This document shows positions 33,420 to 44,735 of a DNA stretch of 64,000 nucleotides, piece after piece. The notes under the pieces are model-generated. The model worked only from the letters and a program-made list of their open reading frames with translations. It ran no database searches and was not told the origin of the DNA. Source of the DNA: Acanthamoeba sp. SK_2022b (lineage: Eukaryota > Discosea > Longamoebia > Acanthamoebidae); assembly GCA_027943245.1 (NCBI GenBank), contig JANDJZ010001753.1:1-64000 (forward strand). The letters run 5' to 3'. A program made the translations under genes and the position numbers. Positions within the stretch are counted from its first letter, which is position 1. Every line of letters starts with the position of its first letter.

Positions 33420-36400
33420 ATGGAGGTGGCCCCGGGAGTCGATTCGGGGAGCTTCCAGCCAATACAGGCGGCGCGTCATGCTATTCCACCCACCTCGAGC
33501 CCTTCCCCCACGGGCTCGCCACGCATGTCGCCATGGTCGGTGGTGGAGCCAGGCACCACGCCACCACACGGATCGCATAGCCCATTGCTGTACCTACCAG
33601 CGACGCGTGGTGCGCTGGGGTCGTCTGCCCCCCTTTCCTCATCGCCTCCCGCCACCGGCTCGCCGCTCATGGGCGCCGACAAAAGCGTACGCGCACACCC
33701 AATGTTGTCGCTGCTGCGAGTGGTGGTGGGTTAACAATTTTGATACAGAACTCAGCCGAGCAGGTGCAGCTGCGTGCCTACTGGCTCAGCTTCATCAAGA
33801 CCGCGGGCATCGACAAGGAATATTCTGTGTTCTACACCTCCATCTTTCTGGTTCGGTTTCTATCGATCTCCCTTTTCTTCTTGGTTGGCGCAGTTGCTCG
33901 CTGACTTACTTCTGCTCTTCGTAGGAACACGAGTTGGACGGCACGATGCTGAGCGATATCGACCACTCTCTGCTTGTGTCGCTTGGCGTGAAAAAGGCCG
34001 GGCACAGGATCAAGATCATCCGCTTTGCCAAGCTCAAGCTTGCCGCCAAGAAGAACCCCTCGCTCATACCTGCTGTCCTTCAAGGTGCGACGTGTGTCTT
34101 GTGTCCCAAATCGATCAGTCGAACTCACCCTCTCTCTCAGGCACGAAGCCCGAGAAATCGGCAGCTGCTCTCCCCACGAGGGAGCGCAGTCTGGAGGACA
34201 AGGACGCCAAGAAGAAGAAACGGACCAACTCCTCCGCTGGGCTCGCCGGTGTCGTTCCTTTGCGCCGCGCCCGGTCCAATTCCAAGGAGAGCTTCAAGCG
34301 CAGTGAGGTACAGAAGGCAAGCACGGCGCCGCTGCCTCGCAGGGAGTCGCCCACGACGACCGTCGACGGACAGCAGGTCCACTCTTCCGGCGAAGCCTCG
34401 CTTATTCATACCAAAAGGGACCGAGACCAGCAACAGCAGCCCTCCCAGTCGGAGGAGGACGAAGAGTACACGGAAAGCGAGAGCACAGTGAGCGACTCGT
34501 CGAGTGATAGCGACAGCGATGTCGATCTCGACTTCGACTTTGCCGAGGAGGAGGAGACGGCCAAAATGTTTGCTGCCATTCGCTCGCGTTACAGGAAGGA
34601 TTTGCCCAAGGAGAAGCTAGTTGGGGTAACCACACTCCCCTTTATGAAGGCCCTGAGCTGTGCTGACGCTACCACTGTCACTCATGTTAGGCCAATGTCA
34701 TCAAGCCGAAGAAAGTGGACAGTTCCAAGAGCTTGGCTGGGTCGAAAGGTACACCTCTTGCGATCGTGCGTCAAAATCGTTGATGGGACGATTGCTAGTT
34801 CTATATCTCCTCTTATATATTCCATATATATATGTAAATGCGATATGCATTTATGTCTATGCATACGTCAATGTGCCAGTGCATAATACGTCGGATGACC
34901 CATCAGGGCGCGCTGGCTCGTTCACCGCTGTTCGTCCCGACGAGCATGAAGCCCTCAACGACTATGACGTTGTACGTAATAGATGAACATCCGACACACT
35001 TTTTTTCTGATGATCGTCTTTTATCATTAATTTATTATGAGACTCACCATCATGACGCCACAACAAATCAGGCACTCGCTGATGAGCACGCCGATCTCTC
35101 TCAGTATCACGGTTCGTCGTTTCGCATTTCTTATGCTGCGCCTCGTAATTCTAAAACACGTACGCCCTGCGCCGTACAGAGATTAAATTCTTTTTCAACC
35201 TGGAGCCCACGAAACGGTATCTGGAAAGCACCAAGGAGATCACCGGTACTCACGCCTCATGCATGACAATGCACCTCGATCTCGGCCGAGCAAATCCAAC
35301 TGACGGCCGGCGTGCGCCGCTATCCAGGACGCGAGTTCACGGAAATGGTGTGCCAGAACCTCAATAAGGAGCCCGGTTCCATCGTGGTGTTCACCGTGAA
35401 CGACAACGGTAGGCCACCATCCCCAGAGCTTGATATTGGCCTGTCAGGAGGTGTTCACGCCAGTGTCCTACTCTCGGCGCAGGCGAATTCGTTCCCCTGA
35501 AGGAGGACGACTACATCATCCGGAGCGAGATGCACTACGTCATAGAGTCACGCAAGGTGTCCAAGGATATCAAGAAACTCAAGGAACGACTCAAGAAAGG
35601 TCTGTCTCCACCACATACCCGCACGTGCATTCTTCAGCACATTTGCTCACCATCCCCATCACGTTGCTTCTGTGGCAACGCACAGAGAAGCCAGTCTGGG
35701 ATAGCGACAACTGGCCGCTCATGGTCGACTTTGTCGACAGCAAGGTTTGTAACCACTCATCACGTAATTATCAGTATTATCATGTTATTTTTATTTGCTT
35801 TTTGCTTTTCAATTTTTGTAGGTTTTTTTATTGAGACTAAACGACACTTGGGGCATATTCAGGACATTTATATGGCGGAGCACGGACGGATCGGTCTGTG
35901 CATGTGTCCCGGCCGCAAGAAGAAGAAGAAGAGGCACGTGTGGGCTCGCGATCAGTACAAGGACCTCGACCGCTTGCAACAGGTCTACTCGTGCGACGTG
36001 CTTGTCACGCTCGTGCGGGAGCAGGAGCTGCGCGATCTCCGCATCGAAGACCTCTTTGACGAAGTCAAAAAGCGCGGCATGCAATCCCTGTACGCCTTCC
36101 TGCCTCCAGGCGGGCTCTTTGGCCAGCGGCTTAGTTGTGGCTATGTGCGTGCTCAGGTATCTTCCGATCAAGGACAAATGGATCCCCAAGTCCACGCATC
36201 GTGTGATAGACCTGGTGGAGAAGATTCTCAGTTACCTGCGCAAGGGTTCGCTCCCCAAACACACTGCAATGCGCGGGCGCGAGTTGCGTCTGGGGTCAGA
36301 CGCCGTCTCTTTGACAACCAACAACCCTTTGGTCCTGTGCGGTGCAGGCAAGACGGTGGTGGTGCATTGCAACGGCGGCAAGGGCCGCTCGGCAACCGTG

Positions 36401-38514
36401 ATTGTCGCCTGTCTGATTGCTCTCGGTCAGTCCATCCCCCACGCCATCAAAATCATTCAGCGGTGCGGCCTCGTTTCTTGCCCACGAGTTTGTTTCTATT
36501 TTTATTTTTACCATTATTGTTTATCCTTATTTGCGTTATTCCAAGAGGAAAAATTCGTGACCACCCAACCTTTCTGCTTTTGCTCGGCGCAGGGTGCGGA
36601 AGGGCACGATCCGGAACCCGCTGCAGCAGGCCTACCTCCGAAAGTGAGTACCTCGACCATCGCAATAGGAACATGTGCGGCGGGTCTGGGGCTGACTCAG
36701 TGACCTCACCTTGCGTTCTGTGTCAATTGATTGGATAGGTTCCTGAGTGAGTGGACCGCAGCGCAGAAGACAAAACAGCGCAAGAAGAGCATCATCGCTC
36801 TCACGGCATCATCCGCTATCCGCAACGTACATGCGTTTGCTCCTTCATATAGAAACACACCTGACGTACAGACTCGTATGTGTTGTGTTGGTTGTGTATG
36901 TGTGGTCCTTCAGGAGACGGAAACCTCCAAGAGCGATCTATTGGAAGTTGGTGACAAGGAGGGCGAAGACGGCGGAGAGACGGGCCCCCGTGAGGACAGT
37001 CATGACGACGGCCACTTGCCGGCCGACGTCGACTCCAGCGCAGGCATGCTCGTCTCAGTTAACGTACCATCGCCGGGATCATCGTCTGTCGCCCACGGCT
37101 CCGCGATCTCCGCTGGTACGGGCCCAGAGCCAGAGCCAGTCGCAGACCTGAGTTTCGAAATGGCACAGCAGCCAAACTAAACGCACTGTGCCGTGGTGTC
37201 AGACGCTGGTGATGTGGCAACAAGCTCATTGCCGGCCCATAGCGACGCTATCACGCCTGGCCCGCCCTCGAGTGAGGGAGAGGAGGACCGGGGCGCTGAT
37301 CGGATCCGCTGGGACTCGATCGACTATGGCGGCAACGGTGGCGGAGGCACGTCGACGGATGAGAAGGAGATGTTGATGTCAGCAGGTGGAGGAGATGACG
37401 GCTTCCTGAGCCCCAGCGACGACAGCATCGCGGCCATTCCGCACCTCACGCCGCTCGAGAAGAAGCTGATGAAGGTGCAGAAGCTCGTCAAGAAGACCGA
37501 GAAGCGTATCGCCAAGAAGGAGCACATGATCGCCAAGGAGAAGCAACATCTCGACGACCTCAGGGTACCGGCCCCTCCTCTCTTTCCTTTTCTTTCTCTC
37601 TGGCCTCGCCCTCACCGCCGACCATCATTTTCCTCAAAACGCCCCAACGCGCAGGCCGAGTTGACGCGGGTGTCGGCCGAGCTCAAGAAGGAGATACAAG
37701 AGGGGGGCAGAAGCGGCAGCTTCATCAAGTCAGGGTATCGTGTCGTGTCGTGCGGTGTCACGTTGCATTTGCGCTGTTTGTGTTTGCTAAGCTTTCGTGG
37801 TGGTGCAGGAAAAGCGACAAGCTGAGCAAGTCGGCCGGGCCGTCGGGAGCGCGCAGCCCGGGGCCACTCAGGAGGGGTGACAGCATCGAGGATGAGGCCA
37901 AGCGCGAGGGCAAGGACAGGGGCAAGGACCGCGAGGAGAAGGAGAAGGAGCGCAAGGAGCGCAAGGAGAAGAAAGAGAAGGAGAAGGAGGACCGGCGCAA
38001 GGAGCGGGAGGAGCGGGAGCGGGAGAGACGCGAGAAGGAGCGGGAGAAGCGGGAGAAGGGCAGGGAGGAGCGCGAGCGCAGGGAGAAGGAGAAGGAGGAG
38101 CGCAAGGAGAAGAGAAAGGAGGAGAAGCTGCTCAAGAAGAAGACCGAGATGGTCGGCAGCGGCATCAGGCTGCGCTCGAGGGAGGGCAGCAACGCCGACC
38201 TCACCTCCATCGACTACGTCGCGGCAGCCTCGGCGGCGCTCGAGGCCGCCGAGCTGCCCCTACCCTCGGCCCTGGTAGAGCGCCCTCCGCCTCTGTCAAG
38301 TACGTCAGCGCCCGTTACGGTGGTGTCTGCGGCAAAGGACGACGAGAACGATAAGGAAGAGGAGGCAAAGGACACGGAGGAGGAGGAGAAGAAGGTGAAG
38401 GAGGAGCACGACGACAACAGCGAGGACGATGGCGACATCTTGGTGGTGGACGTTCAGTCCATGGGCGCCTCGGCGAGCCTGCCCGCTCTAGAGGAGCTCA
38501 ACCCCGAGGGGTGA
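33420..38514 (+). CDS. SAM-domain protein with CDKN3-like dual-specificity phosphatase and Lys/Glu-rich tail
   Basis: About 17 exons; firm ones are 33420-33686, 33749-33850, 33925-34084, 34141-34625, 34691-34748, 34880-34971, 35072-35111, 35180-35245, and the last from 37203 onward. The SAM domain is split over exons 2-3 (LRAYWLSFIKTAGIDKEY, LLVSLGVKKAGHRIKIIRF). After a Ser/Asp-rich linker comes an unassigned globular region (KFFFNLEPTKRYLES). The catalytic part begins IGLCMCPGRKKKKKR and has VVVHCNGGKGRSATV, an intact HCx5R(S) phosphatase loop, followed by RKGTIRNPLQQAYLRKF as in CDKN3. A 37116-37202 intron removes a TAA. The C-terminal 400 residues are highly charged Lys/Glu/Arg helices (37.9-38.4 kb). 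One junction near 35.27 kb lacks a canonical acceptor in my reading. Substrate unknown. Confidence 0.75.
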
Positions 38515-38704
38515 TCACCACCGAGGCGTGTTGTTTCTCTGTATTAATACACTTGCGATGTAATTACATCGGGATTCCATGGCCTGATTGGACATCGGGA
38601 GGCCTGTTCCTGGGTTGGGCAGCCACCAGCCAATCCCGTTCCTTCCTTAAGTGTAAAACTATTGTTGCAGCCCGCCCAGGCTTTTCCCCCCCTGCCCTCG
38701 CTCC

Positions 38705-40193
38705 ATGCATACCTCAACGACTGCTCCCCTTGGGCTGAGCGTGGTCCTCTTCGCTCTCCTTCTGGTGGCTGTGCTGGGTCAGGGCGTGCCGGGTACGGTG
38801 CTTCTAGATAGCTACGCTGGAGCGACGGACGACGCAAAGCTCACCGCTGCGCTGGCCGACGTCAAGACCAAGACCTACATTCCCGCTATCTTGCTCAGTG
38901 GGCGCACCTACACCTTCACCAAGACCCAGTACGCCTTCAGCGGATTGAAGATCGTAGGACCGCCCGCAGGGTACTTCAACTCGGAGCTCGCGAACGGCAA
39001 ATATAACAGTGTCAAGGTGATTCTGAACGTGGGTACGGGGCCGAACTCGTGGTTTGTGGGCAACGACACGACCTACGACGTCTACATCGCCAACATTGGC
39101 TTCGCTTCGTCCAACGGCAACTCGCAGTTTTGGCATCACCCCCTGAGCGCGGGCACCATCTTCGCGTCAACCTTTGATACGCTGGGCTTCTTTGGCTTCA
39201 AGTACGTGTTTGGCAACCCCACTGACAAGTGCGCTATCACTCAGGTGCCCCTTCCCCGGCCTCTTCGAGACAATAGCAGTTTAGCTATGCTCCCTTCACA
39301 CAAGAAACTCACCTCGATGACTCGCAGGTCAACTTTGTGGGCCAGTGGACCGTCATTCCTGCGTTGGACACGGCCTTCACTCTGGGCGGTTCTGACAACG
39401 AGCTGTGGACATCCGGCTACCTCAACATCGGCGGTGGCTCGGTAACACCCCCCCCCCAACCACCGTCAACTGGGCTCAGCTTGGAGCTGCAGCAGGTTCG
39501 GTCAGCTAATGCGCTGCAATCGCAGGAAGCAATCTACGCGGGCAATGGGCGCTACCTTCTCCGGTTCGACTACCTGAGCAAGACCAACGTCGGTCCCATC
39601 TATGTGACGGCCCACAATGGTTGGTCGGGCCTTATCGTCACTGGCGGTGACGCCTCCGGCACTGGTCTCGCTATCACTGGCGCTCGTTTCGAAGGGTATA
39701 ACCTACGTTCGCGTCAGAGTGGGCCTGCGGTTCCTTGAAATGGCCAACTCTGATCGGTTGTTCAATCTGCAGCGCCAATGCCAACACTCCGTCGAACGGC
39801 GCTGTTGTCGTGCAGCAGGGCGGCAAAGTGATCTGGCGAGACATCTGGATCGCCTATGGCATGGCCAACCCCTCCGCGAATGGACATACTCCTGTCGACC
39901 AGGCACGTCTACATCTTCACATTCTTTATGTTGGTATCGGGCTCATCGTGACTTCAACTTGACAGGGAATGATTATGCACACGGGAGGCGAGGCCTTGTG
40001 GGACGGCATCAACTACGATCGCGCGGCTGGAGTGGCACAGACCGTGCCCTTGATCTATGCCAACGGCGGTAAGGTGAGAGTGCGCAACGTCTTCACTGTG
40101 GCCGGCGGCGGTGCGTGGACCGCACTGCCCGTTGTTAAGCGCGCGGGCTGGGCCACGTACAACCTGGACGACACTGTCACGGAGACCGTGTAA
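38705..40193 (+). CDS. Secreted pectate-lyase-like beta-helix protein, 393 aa
   Basis: Exons 38705-39244, 39328-39441, 39526-39695, 39773-39902, 39966-40193 (1182 nt). An N-terminal signal peptide (LGLSVVLFALLLVAVLGQG) is followed by DSYAGATDDAKLTAALADVK, the start typical of pectate-lyase-superfamily proteins, and then repeated short strands (YDVYIANIGFASSNGN, GKVRVRNVFTVAGGG) as in a right-handed parallel beta-helix. No catalytic residues can be assigned. The last intron has a GC donor (CAG/GCACGT at 39903). Possible roles are polysaccharide binding or cleavage outside the cell. Relatives in bacteria and phages make horizontal origin possible. Confidence 0.7.
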
Positions 40194-40276
40194 CCACCCA
40201 CAAAGAACAACCCAGTCTGTCGAGGTGGCATTGGAAGACGTCAACCGGTTGGTTTGGAGGTGATTAGGCAAAAGTA

Positions 40277-43200
40277 TTAACAAATGGTAAAGAGGGCAGG
40301 GAAAGAGGTGAAGAGTAGGAAGGCGGCCAGAAGTACAAGCAGCCACCAGCTGCCTGCCGGAGATAAGGCAGTGCCCGCCCCCAGCGCGCCGTTTTCATCG
40401 CAGTTGACCACCAAGGCATAGCCCTGCGGGCCGGCCAAGTTGACAGCGGTGGCGCTGATGGTGACGGTGATATTCACGATGCCCCCCAGCCTTTGCTGCG
40501 TCAACAGCACCCGCTCCACGTTATTGGAGCTATCCCTGCAAAGACCAAGGGCCAGCGGATCAGTGGTTGGATCCAATAGTGATATTGACCTACAAATTGA
40601 GAGGCACGCACCTAGTGTTGTTGTCGTATAAGAAGTTGCCCCAGTATGAAGTAACAACGCCGTTGCTGCTCACATCCACTTTGAGGTCCAAATCGTTCAC
40701 TGTGTGGCGGTGGCGTGAGGCACTGATGGACACAATGCCAAAGACACGCGCACGCTGGCCGTACCCAGAGCTTCGCCGGCCGGATCCATCCAGACAAGGG
40801 TGGCAGCAAAGGATGAGCGAGTGCCCACGTTGTAGAAGCTGAATGTGTGCGAGTTGCCGGTGTCGAGGGAGGTGGCGGCGTCGGTCGACTGGAACACGAA
40901 CAGCTTATGATATCGATAGAGTGGGGTGTAGTCCTTGAAGTAGAGCACGCGGTCCAGCGTGATACGGCCATGGCCTGCCATGCCAAAAGCAGCGGCCAGT
41001 CTATGAGGTGCCGCCGACAGGCAAACGAAGTGGCGTCAAATCAGTCGTACCTATCCACTTGTAGTAATCCTTGGGGTGATTTGCCATCAGCTTGGCGTAG
41101 ACATTGGCGGCTGATACATGTGGAGCCGGGTGAGCTTCATTTCACACAGCAGAGGACATGCTAAGGGCGTATGGGAGAGGAGCAGCATCATACGGTAGTC
41201 GACATAGTAGCCGGAAATGGTTTGCCCCGCATTGATGAGGGCGGCCTTCAACAGGGCTGCGGTCGGCGTGAACGCGTCGTCGTACGTCTGTACGACAGGC
41301 AGGGTGGCTCACGTTAGGCGAGATCGTTTCCGCAGGAGGGGGAGGGAGATGGGGCAACTTACGGGCACGCCGGAAGGGTAGTAGCCCCGCATGAAGTACT
41401 CACGCACCAGAATGGTGTTGCCAGCTACGATTGGCGTCGCCATTGACGTACCTCAAAGGGCGAAAGACAGCTCATGTGAGCGCAGTAGCATGGGAGCTAG
41501 CGCATTCCGATGAGATTAAGGGTTTACCTTGGTTCCACCATAAGGCGGATGAGTTGTCTGCAGCCGTGGTACCTTGTCGGAACCAAGTGAAATGAGCGAT
41601 GAAAACACTGTTCACGAGCTGGAGCAATGGCCCAGTGTTTGGGGAGGCCGTACTGGATCCACAGCTGAAGGTCTGGCAGTTGGAGTTGGCTGAAATGATG
41701 ATCTCCTGTGTAAAGGTAAGGTCAGCCCTCCAGGTCTTGAAGTGGTTTGCAAATTCGAAGAGCAAGAGAAGTACGCTAACGTACTCCGGGAGCCAGAACG
41801 TCAGGCTTGTAGCGCGGGCCTGTGCTGCCCGAGACCGGTCCCTAGGCAAGTCAATCGCGTGAGTAACCGGCTAGGGAACGTCCTTGAGAAGGTTGGCAGG
41901 TACGACGGATGAGAACGGGGCTACGCTGTCCTGTGAGAAGATCAGCCAAGAGTCCTTGGCGCTCAACTGCGAGGTGTGGAACTGTAGAGAGACGGGGGAC
42001 AAAATGGGTAAGTGTAATAAGACCAACGCTGCGGTTTCTTGAGTAGGAGTACCCCAGCGCAGCACTCGCGGTTGACCACCTTGTTCGTTCCGATGCCGTT
42101 GCAGCAGTCTGACTCACTCAAGTAACAGCACTGAACGGGCTCTGCCATAAGAAGAGTATCAACCGATCGTTATTGTCAGTCTAGAGGTGACTGACGCTCT
42201 TGAACGAGATGAGCAGTGTGGAACCTGAACAGTCGCTCAAACAATTGTCCCGGTTGTAGGTCTCTCTAATGTACGTGTAGTTGACGTACGTGTAGTAGGC
42301 CTAAATCGTCGATGGGGAGTCAGCGCTATGCGTGTGGACGGGGACACACATGGAACCTACCTCAGAAAAACTCTGAAACGAGTTGCGCGAGGCGCCCACG
42401 GTCAGGAAGTTTTTGCCAAGACCGGGCGATGACACATGCCCCGGACCCAGGCTGCCTTCGTTGCCGGCTGCAAACACCACCAACGTGTCCTTGATGTTGC
42501 CAGCACACAGCGTAAGCACATTTCAACAACCGTCTCCGTCAAAACGCGCTAGAGCAGTACACTGTGGTCGAACGCCCACTGGTCTAGCGTCTGAGTCAGC
42601 CCGGGGTCGTACGAGTAGCAGTCGGCCACGGCTAAAGCGAGAGAGGTATTAATGGAGGTTATCCCCATCCCCGAGAGTGCCACAGGCGCACCACTGCTGC
42701 ATCCCCAAGAGTTGCTGAGCACGCTAGCCCCGGCCCCGTGGAGATAATCGAGCACAGTGTCGTCCACGTTGGTCAGAGTTGTATCTTCCGCGGGACAGTC
42801 CGTCGAGTCTGCCAAGTCCATGAACGCGATCTAACGATCCAAATTACTGGCGTGTGGCTGGCAAGGGTTATCGAGAAGAAGGAGAGCGGTACGCGAGCGT
42901 TGTAGGCCATGCCCTGATGTTCATTGATCTCCCAGCGGTTCGTTAGCTCTTCTCTGGCCGTCAGAATATTATCACAGTCTTCGAGCCCACAGGTCGAGCT
43001 CCCCGCCGCCGACCCAGACTGCGCCAGAAAGGAAACCCATGATGAGCGGTAGAGCTTTAAAACAGGACAGGAGAGGCCATACCACATGGGTGCCGTGCCC
43101 GTGCCTGCCGTCTCGGTCACTCGTGGGAACGCCGCCGGCGGCAAGGTATGCCACCACCTTGCGATGCGACGAGCCGACAGGATTGACCGGATCGTAGAAC

Positions 43201-44418
43201 AAGCAATTGGAAGTGTCCATACCTGTGTCAGCGATGCCGACTACCCACATGTATGCGTTAGTACAGTAGTTGACGATAGGCAGGAGGAGGAAGGAGATGA
43301 GCGGTACTGATTTGGTCCTGGCCCGACAAACCGTATTCCCACAGAGGAGTTGGCCGTATGTCCTTGGGCGCGGTTCCGTTGCTCTGCGTGATCATGGCGG
43401 CCCACTTGTTGAAGATGGAGTACTGCACAATCTTGTCGACCTACATTGGTCCACTTATACATTCAGAATCGTACAGGCATCTCGGAGATTGAATCGCGGA
43501 CGTACCGCGGTGACCTCCCTTCTCCTTGTGAGCCATTGAACGGTCTCGGCGAGCCGGTCAGCCTCCACTTTGACCCGCAGTCGTTCATATTGCCCTCTGA
43601 GTTCCTTGCCAACGATCATCAGCTCGACAACAACCTCAGCGCCTGTTTGGCTCAGGATCTCTGCTTGCCACTGCCTGGCGAGGATCTGAAGTTCGGCTCG
43701 TGTGCGCTTCTGAGGAATGAGGAGAGCCGCAAGTGCGACGACGCCGCTCGGTGGAGCGTAGTCCCGTTTGCGTGGGCGGCGGTGTATCACGTTTGTGAGT
43801 CCAGGCAGAGCTGCAGTCATAGGAAAGGATTCGCCTCTCTTCCGCGCCAACAGCTCAAGCTGCAGATAGAGACCCTCGCTGACCTTCAGTTGGGGATGCA
43901 GCCAGCCCACCTGAATAAAGACCAGTCACGCAGCCGTCATGATTCGAACGAATGTAGACAAGCTCAAGCAAGCTCGCGAAGCGTACCCAGACGACGTGAG
44001 GGGCAGAGGCAGCTCGTCGGATGGTGGCGGGTGGCGCTGCTAACACGTATGTGTTGTGAGCTTTGTAGTCTCCAAGGGAAACGCCCAGGTAGGCCTCGAT
44101 CTCTCGTAGTTTCTTGGTAGACATGACGGGCCGCACTTGCACCAGCGCCAGCACGTTAGCTCGGTCATCTTCCACCTCTGGTTCGTCAGCCTCCCGGTGC
44201 CTTCGTGCCCATTTGGCGGGCGCATACGGGTCACTGTCTATGCTCGAGAATAATCGAGTATCGAGCTCCCAGCCGTTGATGAACACGGTTCTCGACCTAT
44301 CTTCTACCGATCCCCCATTCGTTGCCTCTCCACCGCACAAAACTGCCAAGGTCAACAGAGCCGAAAAGAAGATTATAAGACCCAACCTCCAGGAGCGCAG
44401 TTCCTTCCGCTGTGTCAT
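40277..44418 (-). CDS. Secreted subtilisin-like serine protease (S8) with C-terminal membrane segment
   Basis: Multi-exon gene; ATG at 44418 begins with a signal anchor (RLGLIIFFSALLTLAVLCGG) and a propeptide-like stretch (LVQVRPVMSTKKLREIEAYL). The catalytic triad is visible: Asp in VVGIADTGMD (about 43235), His in RDGRHGHGTHV (about 43100) and Ser in GTSMATPIVAG (about 41445). The oxyanion Asn block reads FAAGNEGSLGPG (about 42460). A Cys-rich insert lies between Asn and Ser (CCYLSESDCCNG, about 42110). After the peptidase domain comes a beta-rich region starting GHGRITLDRVLYF, then a C-terminal hydrophobic helix (SWWLLVLLAAFLLFTSF). Arrangement resembles amoebozoan TagC-like subtilases without the transporter. 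Exon edges were only partly resolved. Confidence 0.85.
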
Positions 44419-44735
44419 GGCCCACCTTAGATTTATAAATCTTGTGGCGCTGGTTGGTTTTGTTTGCGTAACCGACAGGCAAACCAAAAAGGAAGGCCTA
44501 TTTGCATTTGTTCATCTGTGAATTTTGCTGGGACGCACTGGTGAGGATAATGAAATCAAGGTCTTGAGCTGAACATTGCGTTACATTTGCGTACCCACTC
44601 AGTCTCGTGCGCGACCAGGCCAAACTTGGGGTGAATGCAGGTTGCTCTTTCGACTTGGCCTTTCCCGCCAAAACGGAAAAGGTAGATTATCTGGTTCTCC
44701 GTTCCTTTTTTCCTCATCGCCTCTTTTCTGCCTCA
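44419..44735. promoter_or_regulatory. Divergent intergenic region
   Basis: 317 bp between the protease start (44418, -) and the ATPase start (44736, +). No motif recognised; an upstream in-frame start for the ATPase could lie near 44630. Confidence 0.3.

Noticed and set aside
37178..37180. In-frame TAA between two long coding stretches, suggesting readthrough or a split gene
   Set aside because: A GT donor at 37116 and AG at 37202 form an 87-bp intron that removes the stop and keeps the frame (phase 1 to phase 1).
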